Assembly (NCBI RefSeq): GCF_005280295.1
Contig: NZ_CP040020.1
Coordinates: 1 to 64,000 of the forward strand
DNA from: Brevibacterium sp. CS2
Lineage (GTDB): Bacteria; Actinomycetota; Actinomycetes; Actinomycetales; Brevibacteriaceae
Length of the DNA: 64,000 nucleotides
Reading direction: 5' to 3'
This document shows positions 17,898-27,045 of the stretch, piece after piece. The notes below the pieces were generated by a model. The model was not told the origin of the DNA, ran no database searches, and saw nothing but the letters and a program-made list of their open reading frames with translations. Within the stretch, counting starts at the first letter, position 1, and each line of letters begins with the position of its first letter. The position numbers and the translations under genes are program-made.

Positions 17898-18017
17898 AGC
17901 CCCCGCGGCCCCGACCGAACCACCCCGAACCGGACTGCCGTCGAGGCTTCACCGGGCTGTCGCGCCCCCAGCTCCCGGACCCCGCACATGGGCACCGCCC
18001 AGGTGCCCGGCACATGA

Positions 18018-18059
18018 GAAAGCGCCCGCCCTGGTCATCAGACCTGGACGGACGCTTTC
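18018..18059. terminator. Bidirectional terminator between Pro-rich gene and tRNA-Lys
   Basis: A 19-base stem with three mismatches (outer arms GAAAGCG / CGCTTTC) closes a 4-base loop. It lies after the plus-strand gene and just past the 3' end of the minus-strand tRNA-Lys. There is no long T-run. Confidence 0.7.
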
Positions 18060-18061
18060 GG

Positions 18062-18137
18062 TGGTACACCCCCCGGGACTCGAACCCGGAACCCACTGAT
18101 TAAGAGTCAGTTGCTCTACCAATTGAGCTAGAGGTGC
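18062..18137 (-). tRNA. tRNA-Lys (CTT anticodon)
   Basis: A full cloverleaf on the minus strand, with anticodon loop CTCTTAA (anticodon CTT), T-loop GTTCGAG and an encoded CCA (18064-18062). Confidence 0.95.
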
Positions 18138-18150
18138 GCAACGAGTCACC

Positions 18151-18180
18151 ACTATACACTCACTCCGAGGCCGACGAGAA
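18151..18180 (-). promoter_or_regulatory. Promoter of tRNA-Lys
   Basis: TATAGT (18156-18151) lies about 13 bases before the tRNA. A weak TTCTCG (18180-18175) sits 18 bases further upstream. Confidence 0.55.
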
Positions 18181-18223
18181 CTCGAATCCGGAGAATGTGG
18201 CACGTTTCACTCCGGGCACCGGA

Positions 18224-18547
18224 TCAGAGGTAGAGCCCGGTCGATTCGTCGCCGGCCTGCTGTCCGATCGCGTGGACGTCGCGCTCCCGCAGGAGCGTGT
18301 ACGCACTGCCCTCGAACTCGACCTCGGCGCGGTCCTCGGGATCGAAGAGGATCATGTCGCCCAGGCTCACCTGGCGGACGTGCGGACCCGCGGCGACGAC
18401 CTCTCCCCAGCCGAGCCGGCGGCCCACCGCCGCGGTGGCGGGGATGACGATCCCGGCGCGGGACTTCCGCTCGCCCGATTCCCGATCCGGCTGGACGAGG
18501 ATCCGGTCGTGGAGCATCCGGATCGGGAGGCCTGCGGAATCAGGCAC
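18224..18547 (-). CDS. GroES/Cpn10-like protein
   Basis: The 107-residue product contains LHDRILVQPDRESGERKSRA followed by GIVIPATAAVGRRLGWGEVV and a DMILFDPEDRAEVEF segment, the layout of the Cpn10 beta-barrel including a mobile-loop region. It is probably an extra GroES-like protein rather than the main groES, because no groEL is adjacent. The GTG at 18547 has CGGAAG upstream and overlaps the DUF3618 stop by eight bases; translation could also begin at the internal ATG of MLHDRIL. Its partner is unknown. Confidence 0.75.
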   Translation of the reverse strand: MPDSAGLPIRMLHDRILVQPDRESGERKSRAGIVIPATAAVGRRLGWGEVVAAGPHVRQVSLGDMILFDPEDRAEVEFEGSAYTLLRERDVHAIGQQAGDESTGLYL

Positions 18548-18827
18548 GCGACTTCCGGATGGCGAGGAAAGTGACGAGTGCGGCGACGCTGAGGATCACA
18601 CCGCCGATGAGCGCCGCGCGATCCGACTTGACCGAGCCGTCGTCGGCCACGAGCACGGACTTGGCGCTCTCCGCCGCGCGGTTCGCCAGCGCCGAGGGGT
18701 GCACCCGCCCCATGAGCTCGTCGACATTCGCGGCGAGGCGCTGTTCGCGCAGGCGGATCGATTCGACGAGCTGGGCCTTGTCGGCGGAGTCGACGGTGAC
18801 GTCGGAGGTGTAGACGTTGCTGCTCAT
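18540..18827 (-). CDS. DUF3618 domain protein
   Basis: A 95-residue protein with an N-terminal amphipathic DUF3618 helix region (LVESIRLREQRLAANVDELM) and a C-terminal membrane helix (AALIGGVILSVAALVTFLAI) ending in basic residues. Such proteins are common in Actinobacteria and of unknown role. It overlaps the GroES-like gene, so the two are probably cotranscribed. It is divergent from bcp. Confidence 0.8.
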   Translation of the reverse strand: MSSNVYTSDVTVDSADKAQLVESIRLREQRLAANVDELMGRVHPSALANRAAESAKSVLVADDGSVKSDRAALIGGVILSVAALVTFLAIRKSRA

Positions 18828-18995
18828 GGTGATGTGTCCTCGGGTCGGCGGGTGTGGCGGTGCCGCGCCCCGCGCCCAGAGCCTGCAGTCGCCGCTGCTG
18901 CGCCCGGGTGCCGCACCGTATCCTTCGCCCCTGAGCTTACCGAATCCCGGCGGCTATGGTTGAACCGGACAGACCGCCAGAGAAAGGACTCCATC

Positions 18996-19463
18996 GTGCC
19001 CCGCCTCGAGATCGGCGACACCGCCCCGGACTTCACCCTGCCCGATTCCACCGGCGCCCCCGTTACGCTGTCGGACTACCGCGGCCGCCGTGTGGTCGTG
19101 TACTTCTATCCCGCGGCCATGACCCCGGGCTGCACCACCCAGGCATGCGACTTCCGCGACTCCCTCGCCGCGCTCGAGGCCGCCGGCGTCGCAGTGCTCG
19201 GGGTCTCACCTGACTCCCCGGAGAAGCTCGCGAAGTTCGTCGAGAAGGAGGGGCTGAACTTCCCGCTCCTGTCCGATCCGGACAAGGAGATGATGAAGGA
19301 GTGGGGCGCGTTCGGCGAGAAGAAGAACTACGGCAAGGTCGTGCAGGGCGTCATCCGCTCCACTGTCGTGATCGACGCCGAGGGCACGGTCGAGCACGCT
19401 CAGTACAACGTCAAGGCCACCGGGCACGTCGCCCGGCTCCGCAAGCAGCTCGGCCTCGACTGA
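18996..19463 (+). CDS. bcp: Thioredoxin-dependent peroxiredoxin (Bcp/PrxQ type)
   Basis: A 155-residue AhpC/TSA-family protein that reduces hydroperoxides in the cytoplasm. The peroxidatic Cys46 lies in PGCTTQACDF and the likely resolving Cys51 is five residues later, as in atypical 2-Cys Bcp enzymes. The N-terminus (LEIGDTAPDFTLPDSTG) and length match the family. The GTG at 18996 is chosen because AAAGGA lies eight bases upstream. Longer upstream reading is the antisense of the GroES/DUF3618 genes. Confidence 0.95.
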   Translation: MPRLEIGDTAPDFTLPDSTGAPVTLSDYRGRRVVVYFYPAAMTPGCTTQACDFRDSLAALEAAGVAVLGVSPDSPEKLAKFVEKEGLNFPLLSDPDKEMMKEWGAFGEKKNYGKVVQGVIRSTVVIDAEGTVEHAQYNVKATGHVARLRKQLGLD

Positions 19464-19534
19464 GCGCTGCCGTCGCACCGGGGCACCTCGAGCACGGCTC
19501 CACCTGCTCGTGGGATAGGATCTCGGTGCGACTC

Positions 19535-19616
19535 GCGCGAGTGGCGGAATCGGTAGACGCGCTGGATTTAGGTTCCAGTGTCTTCGGACGTAGGGGTTCA
19601 AGTCCCCTCTCGCGCA
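19535..19616 (+). tRNA. tRNA-Leu (TAG anticodon)
   Basis: A class II tRNA with a long variable arm (GTCTTCGGAC). The acceptor GCGCGAG pairs with CTCGCGC, the anticodon loop TTTAGGT gives TAG, and CCA is not encoded. Confidence 0.95.
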
Positions 19617-19632
19617 CACCTCGGCCCCGGCC

Positions 19633-19664
19633 CGCTCCCCCCGGCACCGCAGCGCCGGGGAGCG
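19633..19664. terminator. Terminator between tRNA-Leu and the NAGGN operon
   Basis: CGCTCCCC pairs with GGGGAGCG around an inner GC-rich stem. It lies just after tRNA-Leu and just beyond the stop of the convergent M42 peptidase gene, so it may serve both. Confidence 0.6.
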
Positions 19665-19671
19665 ACCGATC

Positions 19672-21069
19672 TCAACCCTGGTCGGGCTGCAGGTCCGTGC
19701 CCGGGTCCTCGTCGGGCCGGTAGCGCGGGACGTTGGAGATCTTGCCCTCGTGCTGCATGTCGCCGGGCCGCTCCCCGATCGCCGGCTGCCGCTGGGACGG
19801 GAAGTCCTTGAGGTCTCCGGTCTTGTTCGCGTCCCACTCCTCGAGGGTGAGCGGCGTCTGCAGCCACAGCGTGACGAGCTCCGCGCAGGCCCTGAGGGAG
19901 TCGACGTGCGTGCGCTCCCAGCCGTGCGAGGCATCGAGTCCGAACGCCAGGAGCGCCGCGCGCGCCCCGGCACCGGCCTCGAGCGCGGCGGCGACATCGG
20001 AGCGGTAGAAGTGGAAGATGTCGCGGGCCACCGGCAGCTCGTGGCGCTGGGCCAGCGTGATGAGCTTGCGGGTGAGGTGGTAGTCGAAGGGCCCGTGCAT
20101 GTCCTTGAGCGGGATCGTGATGCCGTACTCGATCGCATTCTGACCCGGCGCGCACACCGCGTTGTCGATCGACACGAGCTCTGCGACGTCGTCGGACACC
20201 CCGGACGAGGCACCGTGGCCGACCTCTTCGAAGATCGTCACCATGATGCTCGTCCGGTGCGGCAGGCGCAGACGGCCCTCCTTGACGCTCTTCGCCGCGG
20301 CGAGCGCGATCGCGACCCCGGCCTTGCCGTCGAGGTGGCGGGAGTTGATGTACCCGGAGCGGGACCGCTGCGGCCCGGCCATGAGCGCCACGGTGTTCCC
20401 GATCTCGATGCCGAGCTCCTCGAGCCCCTCCCTCGACTCGACGCGCTCGTCGACGCGGACTTCGACGTGCTCCCAGCCGACGCCCTGCGTGTCGATCTCG
20501 TCGCCGAACGCGTGCCCGCTCGACTTGAGCGGCAGGATGGTGCCGGTGTAGACGACGTCGGGGAACTCGGTGACGATCTGCACCCGGGCGCCCTCGGCGA
20601 AGCGTGCGGAGAAGGTGCCGACCGGCACCACTGAGAGGCGCCCGTTGGGCTTGAGACCCGACACCATGCAGCCGATCGTGTCGGCGTGCACGACGAGCGA
20701 GCGGTCGAAGGTCTCCGTCTCCCCCGGCAGGTCGACGATGAGGGTGCCCTGCCGGGTCACCGTCGAGTCGAGTCCGAGGTCGTTGACGATGTCGCCGATG
20801 TACTGCATGACGGCGTCCGTGCGGCCGGACGGGCTGGGGGTGCGCAGCAGCCGGAACAGGATGTCGACCATCCACTCGGTGTCGATCTCACCGGTCGACA
20901 GGTCCTGGAACCCGGTGAGGTTCGCCTTGCCGAGCTCCTGCACGTCGATCGTCCGGTCGTCGCTCGGTGCGGTGCCGGCCCGGGCGGTGCCGGTGGTGGT
21001 CGTGTCCGTTCCTGCGGTGTCGGTGCCGACCGCATCGATCCCGGCGAGGTCGTCCGTATGGTCCTTCAT
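19672..21069 (-). CDS. Osmoprotectant NAGGN system M42-family peptidase
   Basis: The 465-residue protein is an M42 aminopeptidase relative with metal-binding stretches LVVHADTIGCMVSG, NSRHLDGKAGVAIALA, MVTIFEEVGHGAS and FHFYRSDVAAALEAG. In NAGGN clusters this gene accompanies the dipeptide synthetase and amidotransferase, perhaps degrading or trimming the osmolyte. The ATG at 21069 follows AGGAGG directly; an in-frame start ten codons earlier lacks a site. The first ~45 residues are a Thr/Asp/Gly-rich extension. It is the third gene of the operon, 93 bases after ngg. Confidence 0.9.
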   Translation of the reverse strand: MKDHTDDLAGIDAVGTDTAGTDTTTTGTARAGTAPSDDRTIDVQELGKANLTGFQDLSTGEIDTEWMVDILFRLLRTPSPSGRTDAVMQYIGDIVNDLGLDSTVTRQGTLIVDLPGETETFDRSLVVHADTIGCMVSGLKPNGRLSVVPVGTFSARFAEGARVQIVTEFPDVVYTGTILPLKSSGHAFGDEIDTQGVGWEHVEVRVDERVESREGLEELGIEIGNTVALMAGPQRSRSGYINSRHLDGKAGVAIALAAAKSVKEGRLRLPHRTSIMVTIFEEVGHGASSGVSDDVAELVSIDNAVCAPGQNAIEYGITIPLKDMHGPFDYHLTRKLITLAQRHELPVARDIFHFYRSDVAAALEAGAGARAALLAFGLDASHGWERTHVDSLRACAELVTLWLQTPLTLEEWDANKTGDLKDFPSQRQPAIGERPGDMQHEGKISNVPRYRPDEDPGTDLQPDQG

Positions 21070-21162
21070 GGTGCCTCCTGCTGCGTTCTCACTGCTCACG
21101 GCAAGAGTAGCGGCTCGACGAACCGCCGGTGAAACGGTCTCGGGCGGCGGCGCGCGGGGACC

Positions 21163-22857
21163 TCAGTTGACGGGGTCCTGCGGCTTCTCCGGCTGCCAGG
21201 TCCACGGGGTGCGGGCGGAGTTCGGGAACAGGTAGTCGATGAACTCCGCCGGCACGGGCTGCGGTTCGTGGTTCGCCAGCCCGGGACGCTCATTGGCCTC
21301 GATGAACACGTACTCCTCGCCCTCGACGTCGGGCACGAGCAGGTCGATGCCGCTCACCGGGATGTCGATCGCCTTGGTGGCGGTGAGCGCCGCCTGGGCG
21401 AGGGCTGGGCTGAGCCGGTCGGTGACGTCGTGGATGGTGCCGCCGGTGTGGAGGTTCGCGGTCCGGCGGACCTGCAGCCGCTCCCCCGCCTCGAGCACGT
21501 CGTCGAAGGTGTAGCCGCCCTCGCGCACGGTCGCCTCGGTCGCGTCGTCGAGCGGGATCTTCGACTCCCCGCCGGTCGCGGCGGCGCGCCGCTTCGAATG
21601 GCGGCGGATGAGTTCGTGGATCGGCGTCTCGCCGTCGCCGACGATCGTCGCCGGCCGGCGGATCGCCGCCGCCGACACGCGGCCGTTGATGACGAGGATC
21701 CGCAGGTCGTCGCCCTCGGCGAACTCCTCGAGGAGCACCTCGGAGCCCTCGCCCCCGGCGCGCCGGAGCGCGTCCTTGAGCTGCTTCTCCGTCTGCACCC
21801 CGATGGTGATCCCGGCGCCCTGCTCACCGCGCACCGGCTTGACGACGAGAGCGCCGACCTCGTCGAGGAACTCGACATCCTCCTGATCGAAGGTGGCGCT
21901 GCGGCCCCGGGGCACGCGCACCCCGGCCTTCTCCACGATCTTGCGGGTGACCCGCTTGTCCTCGCACCGGCTCATCGCCACCGCGGTGGTGTACTGCGAC
22001 AGGGATTCCCGGGTGATGACGGTGCGGCCGCCGTGCTCGAGCTGGATGTAGCCGGTGTCGGCGTCGAGCACGGTGACGCGGATGCCGCGGCGGATCGCCT
22101 CGTCGGCGATGATCCGCGAGTACGGGTTGAGCTCCTCGAGTCCCTCGATCTGCCGCTTCGCGTACAGCTTCTCGTTGATCGCGTTCTTGCGCTTGATGCC
22201 GTAGACCGGGGTGCGGTCGAAGCCGAGCCGCTCGTAGAGCTTGATCGCGCCCTCGTTGTCCCACATCACCGACAGGTCCATGAACGCCGCGCCGGCATCG
22301 CGCATCCGATGGGCGAGGGTGATCGCGAGCTGCTTGCCGAGCCCGGCGTGGACGGTCGCCGGATCGACGGCGAGGCACCACAGCGAGGAACCGCGGTCCG
22401 GGTCGTCGAACAGCGCCCGGTGGTCCACGCCGGTGACGGTCCCGATGATCTCCCCGTCGGCGGTGTCGACCGCGACGAGGTACTGCACCGCGGGGTTGTG
22501 GTTGTGGTTGTCCCACATCACCTCGACATCGGCGGGCACCATCTGCCGGAGCACGTAGATCCGGTTCATCCGCTCGGCCTCGTCCTTCGTGCGGACGGGG
22601 CGGATCTCGATCCCCGGGATCGGGGTCGACTCCGGGATCTCCCCGGTGAGGTCGAGCCGGTACGTGTGGCTCGGGTCGATGAAGTACTCCTCCGGGTGGA
22701 GTGCCACGAGCACGTGCGGATCCTTGAGGTACATGCAGATGTCGCGCGTGCCGCCGGCCTCGTCGCGCAGCACGCGGCCGATCTCCTCGATCTCCGAGAA
22801 GGTCTGGCCGAAGACCAGTCGGCCCCAGCCCAGCTCCTGGATCACGTCGGTCTTCAT
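21163..22857 (-). CDS. ngg: N-acetylglutaminylglutamine synthetase (GNAT plus ATP-grasp)
   Basis: The 564-residue fusion has an N-terminal GNAT acetyltransferase half (LWCLAVDPATVHAGLGKQLA is the acetyl-CoA loop region) and a C-terminal ATP-grasp ligase (ALVVKPVRGEQGAGITIGV, later EYVFIEANERPGLANHEP). It would acetylate glutamine and join it to a second glutamine, giving the precursor of the compatible solute N-acetylglutaminylglutamine amide in the cytoplasm. CAGGAGA lies just upstream of the ATG. It follows asnO by 67 bases. Assignment is firm from domain order and neighbours. Confidence 0.93.
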   Translation of the reverse strand: MKTDVIQELGWGRLVFGQTFSEIEEIGRVLRDEAGGTRDICMYLKDPHVLVALHPEEYFIDPSHTYRLDLTGEIPESTPIPGIEIRPVRTKDEAERMNRIYVLRQMVPADVEVMWDNHNHNPAVQYLVAVDTADGEIIGTVTGVDHRALFDDPDRGSSLWCLAVDPATVHAGLGKQLAITLAHRMRDAGAAFMDLSVMWDNEGAIKLYERLGFDRTPVYGIKRKNAINEKLYAKRQIEGLEELNPYSRIIADEAIRRGIRVTVLDADTGYIQLEHGGRTVITRESLSQYTTAVAMSRCEDKRVTRKIVEKAGVRVPRGRSATFDQEDVEFLDEVGALVVKPVRGEQGAGITIGVQTEKQLKDALRRAGGEGSEVLLEEFAEGDDLRILVINGRVSAAAIRRPATIVGDGETPIHELIRRHSKRRAAATGGESKIPLDDATEATVREGGYTFDDVLEAGERLQVRRTANLHTGGTIHDVTDRLSPALAQAALTATKAIDIPVSGIDLLVPDVEGEEYVFIEANERPGLANHEPQPVPAEFIDYLFPNSARTPWTWQPEKPQDPVN

Positions 22858-22924
22858 CGATGTCTCCTGTTCGCCGGCACCGGTCGGGACCGGGCCGGGG
22901 TGGGCGGTGGGCTCGGTCGCCGGC

Positions 22925-24724
22925 TCAGGCGGCCGGCCCCGTGATGCCGTGGCTCTGGAACCACAGCTCGAGCAGCGCGATCTGCCACAGGCGGTTGCCG
23001 CGCAGCGGGGTGAGGTTGCCGTTCGGGTCCTGGAGCAGCTGTGCGACGGCGTCCTGCTGGAACAGCCCGCGGTCCCGGGCGGTCTGCCCGGTCACGGCGT
23101 CGGTCACCATGTCGAGGTAGGGGCCGGCGAGGTGCTTGAGCGCCGGCACCGGGAAGTAGCCCTTGGGCCGGTCGATGACGGCGGCCGGGATGACCTTCCG
23201 GCCGGCCTCCTTGAGCACGCCCTTGCCGTCCTGCGCGGTCTTGAGCCGGGCCGGGCACTGCGCGGCGAGCTCGACGAGGTCGTGGTCGAGGAACGGCACT
23301 CGCGCCTCGAGGCCCCACGCCATCGTCATGTTGTCCACGCGCTTGACCGGGTCGTCGGTGAGCATGATCTGGGTGTCGATCCGCAGCGCCTTGTCGATCG
23401 CGCTCGACGCGCCCGGGTGCCGGAAGTGGGCGTCGACGAATTCGCCGGACACGTCCGAGCCGGCGAGGAACCGGGGGCTGACGAGCTGCGCCATCTCCTC
23501 GTGGCTGCGGTCGAAGAACGCGCCCCGGTAGCTCGCGAGCGCGGCCTCCGGGTCGGTGCCGGCGGCGTACATCGGCGGGTACCAGTGGTAGCCGGCGAAC
23601 ACCTCGTCGGCGCCCTGCCCGGACTGGACGACCTTGACGTGCTTGGCGACCTCCTCGCTGAGGAGGTAGAAGGCCACCGCGTCGTGGGAGACCATCGGCT
23701 CCGACATCGCGTGGATCGCGTTGCCGAGCGCCGGCAACATCCGCGCGGTGTCGATCCGGATCTGGTGGTGGCGGGTGCCGAAGTGCTCGGCGATGACGTC
23801 GGAGTACTTGAACTCGTCGCCCTCCTCGCCGCCGGCGGCCTCGAAGCCGATCGAGAAGGTGTTGAGGCCGTGCTGGCCCTCCTCGGCGAGCAGGCCGACG
23901 ATGAGGCTCGAGTCGAGCCCGCCGGAGAGCAGCACGCCCACCGGCACGTCGGCGACGAGGCGGCGGCGCACCGCGTTGCGCAGGCTGTCGAGGATCGCGT
24001 CCTCCCAGTCGTTGTCCGACCACTCGGCCTTCGCTGGGTCGTCCTCGTAGATCGGCTCCCAGTAGGTCCGCTCGGTGCGGGTGCCGTCGGGCTCGATCCA
24101 CATGAGGGTGGCCGGTGGGAGCTTCCGCACCCCCTGGAGCATGGTGTACGGCGCGGGCACCACGGCGTGGAAGGTCATGTAGTGGTGGAGGGCGACGGGG
24201 TCGATCCGGGTGTCGACGCCCCCGCCGGCGAGGATCGCCGGGAGGGAGGAGGCGAAGCGGAAGGCGCCGTCGACCTCGGCGTAGTAGAAGGGCTTGATGC
24301 CCAGGCGGTCGCGGCCCACGAGCACGCGGCCGGAGCGCTCGTCGAACAGCGCGAAGGCGAACATGCCCTTGAGGCGGTGGACGAAGTCCTCGCCCCACTG
24401 CGCGTAGGCCTTGAGGATGACCTCGGTGTCGGAGTGGCCGCGGAAGGAGTGGCCGAGCCCGCGGAGCTCCTCGAGGAGCTCGGGGTAGTTGTAGATGCAG
24501 CCGTTGAAGACGATGCTCAGGCGCGTGTCCGGGTCGTGCATGGGCTGGGCGCCGGCCTCGGAGAGGTCGATGATCGCGAGCCGGCGGTGGCCGAAGACGA
24601 CGTGGTCCTTCTCGTAGAGGCCGTGGCCGTCGGGGCCGCGGGGGATCATGACCTCGCTCATCGCCTGGACCGCGGCGCTGTCCGGCGCGTGGACGGTCCC
24701 GATCTCACCACAGATTCCGCACAT
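22925..24724 (-). CDS. asnO: N-acetylglutaminylglutamine amidotransferase (asparagine synthase-like)
   Basis: The 599-residue class II glutamine amidotransferase has the nucleophile Cys2 after Met1 (MCGICGEIG), a glutaminase domain with RGPDGHG and FNGCIYNYPEL, and a synthetase domain with the PP-loop LLSGGLDSS near residue 265. In this cluster it amidates N-acetylglutaminylglutamine. AsnB is the alternative, but the adjacent ngg and M42 peptidase decide for the osmolyte role. It is the first gene of the operon. GAGAGG lies before the ATG, and a TAGGAT box lies 50 bases upstream. Confidence 0.93.
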   Translation of the reverse strand: MCGICGEIGTVHAPDSAAVQAMSEVMIPRGPDGHGLYEKDHVVFGHRRLAIIDLSEAGAQPMHDPDTRLSIVFNGCIYNYPELLEELRGLGHSFRGHSDTEVILKAYAQWGEDFVHRLKGMFAFALFDERSGRVLVGRDRLGIKPFYYAEVDGAFRFASSLPAILAGGGVDTRIDPVALHHYMTFHAVVPAPYTMLQGVRKLPPATLMWIEPDGTRTERTYWEPIYEDDPAKAEWSDNDWEDAILDSLRNAVRRRLVADVPVGVLLSGGLDSSLIVGLLAEEGQHGLNTFSIGFEAAGGEEGDEFKYSDVIAEHFGTRHHQIRIDTARMLPALGNAIHAMSEPMVSHDAVAFYLLSEEVAKHVKVVQSGQGADEVFAGYHWYPPMYAAGTDPEAALASYRGAFFDRSHEEMAQLVSPRFLAGSDVSGEFVDAHFRHPGASSAIDKALRIDTQIMLTDDPVKRVDNMTMAWGLEARVPFLDHDLVELAAQCPARLKTAQDGKGVLKEAGRKVIPAAVIDRPKGYFPVPALKHLAGPYLDMVTDAVTGQTARDRGLFQQDAVAQLLQDPNGNLTPLRGNRLWQIALLELWFQSHGITGPAA

Positions 24725-24773
24725 GGCCTCTCACATCCTTCTCGTCGGCGTCCCGGAGCTCGTCCGGATTCTC

Positions 24774-24779
24774 ATCCTA
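24774..24779 (-). promoter_or_regulatory. -10 box of the NAGGN operon
   Basis: A consensus-like TAGGAT gives a leader of about 43 bases before asnO. No good housekeeping -35 is seen at 17 bases, so a stress sigma factor or activator is possible. Confidence 0.55.
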
Positions 24780-24890
24780 TCGGTTCGGGCACGGTGCCGG
24801 TTCGGGCGGACGGGGAAGGTGGGCGAGGTCACGGCGGCTCCGCCGAGGAGAGCCGAGCTGGTCCCGGTCGCAGCAAGGCGGCCTGTGCCG

Positions 24891-26417
24891 TCACGCCGGG
24901 ACTGCGGCGCTCACCACGGTGAATCGGCGGTCGCGCGCCCACTGCACGGAGGTCCCGAAGACGCGGTCGACGATCGGGCGGTACCGCAGGTGCGAGTTGA
25001 AGACGCAGACGAGGCGCCCACCGGGGGCGAGCAGCTCGTGCGCCCGGTGGATGAGGGTCCGCGCGGTGCCCGTCTCGATGGTCGTCCCGTCATGGAACGG
25101 CGGGTTGAGGACGACGAGGTCGAACATGCCGGCCGCGACTGCCTCGGCTCCCGCGCCCCAGGGCAGCGGAGCTGTCGCGTCCTGGAGGAGGAGCCGCGGA
25201 CAGGTCGGCTGCGAGTGGTGCGGGTCGGCGGCACGAGCCCGTGAGCCGTTCCCGTCAGGCGTCCCGGCGGCGCAGGTCACCGTGGCCGAGGCGATCGCCG
25301 CCCGGGACACGTCCACACCGGTGAGTGCCGCTCCGGGGTGGAGCGCGCCGAGCGCGGCGAGCAGCCAGCCGTTGCCGCAGCCGAGGTCGAGGATACGGCG
25401 GGGCGCCACCGGCTGGTCGGCGTCCGTGGGAACGGGTTCCGCTGCCGCGGGCGGGGAGCCGTCGGCTTCGGGCAGGTCCGTCGCCGGTGCCGCCGGGCCG
25501 AGGTGGCTGCGGACGGCGTCGAGGAGGAGCTCGGATCCGGGGTCGGATGTCGGGCCGCCGAAGCAGGCGCCGAACGCGCTCACCCGGATGTCCGGGATGC
25601 CGGGGACCCGCGTGCTCACGGCAGCGGTCCGCGGGGCGGGGATCCGATCGGAGGCACCCGGGACCGGAGCGTGCGATGCGGTTCCCTGCGAAGCCGCGCT
25701 CCGCGGTCGCGAGGCGATGAGGAGTCGGGACTTCGCGCGGCCGGGCGACACATCGACGCGGTCGTAGAACTTCGCGAGCTCGGCGTTGAGCCCCCGGCTC
25801 ATGTGCTTGTCGCGTCCGACGACGACGAACTCCGCGGCCACCGGGGCGAGCACCTCGAGGTACTCGTCGAGCACCCGCACCGCCTTCGGTGCGGAGAGGA
25901 TCACCCGGCAGGGCCCGGGGAGGGAGCGCGATGCCTCGGCGAGCGCCCGCAACCCGGGGGTGGGCTGCACGGATGCCATCCGCTGGATGCGTGATCCGAC
26001 CGCCTCGACCGCGTCGACGGCCCGGCGCGCGGACTCCTCGGCTGCGATCGAGTCCGCGTAGGCGACGACCGGGCCGGCCCCGGTGAGTGCGACCACGAGA
26101 GCGAGGGCGCCGCTCGCGTCGTCGAGGACGATCGAGCCGGGTGCCGGAGTGTCAACCCCGTCAGTTCGGTCGGTGCCCGCTCCGTCCGTGCCGTTTCCGT
26201 CCGTCCCCATCGTGGCGGCCTCCGCACCGCTTCCCGCCGCCGGTCGGCCGGAGACGTCGAGCACCCCGGCAGCGCGGCCCGTCAGGTACTCCTGGACCAG
26301 GCGCGCATCGGGGTGACCGAGCGGCCAGCCGGCGAACACTGCGGCGAGCTCCCGGTCGGTGGCCGCGATCGGTCCGTCGGGGCGGAGCAGGGCTTCGGGC
26401 AGGAGGGAGGCGGGCAT
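24891..26417 (-). CDS. Class I methyltransferase, RlmG/RsmC type (rRNA guanine-N2)
   Basis: The 508-residue protein has a degenerate N-terminal methyltransferase-like half and a C-terminal MTS domain. AdoMet motif I is ILDLGCGNGWLLAALG and the catalytic NPPF is in VVLNPPFHDG. RlmG and RsmC, which methylate 23S G1835 or 16S G1207, share this two-domain build; which site is used here cannot be told. Two low-complexity inserts (around residues 60-95 and 240-275) make it longer than usual. The ATG at 26417 follows TAGACT by six bases, so the mRNA is probably leaderless. Confidence 0.8.
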   Translation of the reverse strand: MPASLLPEALLRPDGPIAATDRELAAVFAGWPLGHPDARLVQEYLTGRAAGVLDVSGRPAAGSGAEAATMGTDGNGTDGAGTDRTDGVDTPAPGSIVLDDASGALALVVALTGAGPVVAYADSIAAEESARRAVDAVEAVGSRIQRMASVQPTPGLRALAEASRSLPGPCRVILSAPKAVRVLDEYLEVLAPVAAEFVVVGRDKHMSRGLNAELAKFYDRVDVSPGRAKSRLLIASRPRSAASQGTASHAPVPGASDRIPAPRTAAVSTRVPGIPDIRVSAFGACFGGPTSDPGSELLLDAVRSHLGPAAPATDLPEADGSPPAAAEPVPTDADQPVAPRRILDLGCGNGWLLAALGALHPGAALTGVDVSRAAIASATVTCAAGTPDGNGSRARAADPHHSQPTCPRLLLQDATAPLPWGAGAEAVAAGMFDLVVLNPPFHDGTTIETGTARTLIHRAHELLAPGGRLVCVFNSHLRYRPIVDRVFGTSVQWARDRRFTVVSAAVPA

Positions 26418-26423
26418 GGCGAC

Positions 26424-26429
26424 AGTCTA
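26424..26429 (-). promoter_or_regulatory. -10 box for leaderless start of the rRNA methyltransferase gene
   Basis: TAGACT followed by exactly six bases and ATG, with no ribosome-binding site. Confidence 0.55.
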
Positions 26430-26624
26430 CGGAGACGGTGCGGCAGGGAGGCTGCGCGCCGCGGGGAGGAGCACCCCGGCAGGTCGGGACGACGCCTCCG
26501 ATGTGCGCACCCCACCGCAGAGGCGCAGGTGGGGCGGGCCGACCGGGGCGGACGCCTCGTGCACGGTCCGGCCGGCGCCGACTATGGTGGAGAGGGACGA
26601 CCGGCCCCGTTGAGGAGATCCCCC

Positions 26625-27017
26625 ATGACCATTCTCGTCGGCTACACGCCGAACCCCGAAGGCACCGCAGCAGTGGAATTCGGCATCCGCCAGGCCCGCG
26701 CATTCGACGACACCCTGCTCGTGCTCAACGCCGGGATCGGCGAATCGAAGGACGAGCGCGGCGTCGCCTCGGAGGAGCAGCTCGCCGAGATCGTGAAGAA
26801 GCTCCAGTCCGCGAGCATCAAGTACGAGCTCAAGCAGTTCCTGCGCGGCAACGACGCCGTCGAGGAGATCCTCGCGCTCGCGGAGGCGTCCCCCGAGGTC
26901 TCGATGATCATCATCGGTTCCCGCAAGCGCTCGGCCGTCGGCAAGCTCATCATGGGCTCGTCCGCGCAGCGGATCATCCTCGGCTCGCCCGTCCCCGTGG
27001 TCTCCGTCAAGGCCTGA
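26625..27017 (+). CDS. Universal stress protein (UspA family)
   Basis: A single-domain 130-residue Usp. It starts ILVGYTPNPEGTAAVEFGIR and ends with the nucleotide-binding-type loop IIGSRKRSAVGKLIMGSSAQ and a SPVPVVSVK strand. The loop resembles the ATP-binding G-x2-G-x9-G-S pattern but has Arg in place of the second Gly, so ATP binding is uncertain. GAGGAG lies upstream of the ATG. A TATGGT -10 at 26583-26588 gives a short leader. Confidence 0.88.
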   Translation: MTILVGYTPNPEGTAAVEFGIRQARAFDDTLLVLNAGIGESKDERGVASEEQLAEIVKKLQSASIKYELKQFLRGNDAVEEILALAEASPEVSMIIIGSRKRSAVGKLIMGSSAQRIILGSPVPVVSVKA

Positions 27018-27045
27018 CCCTGGCGCGGCCGCCCCGGCCTTCCCC

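Noticed and set aside
22925-24724. Ordinary asparagine synthetase (asnB)
   Set aside because: Domain build fits, but adjacency to ngg and the M42 peptidase supports the NAGGN amidotransferase.
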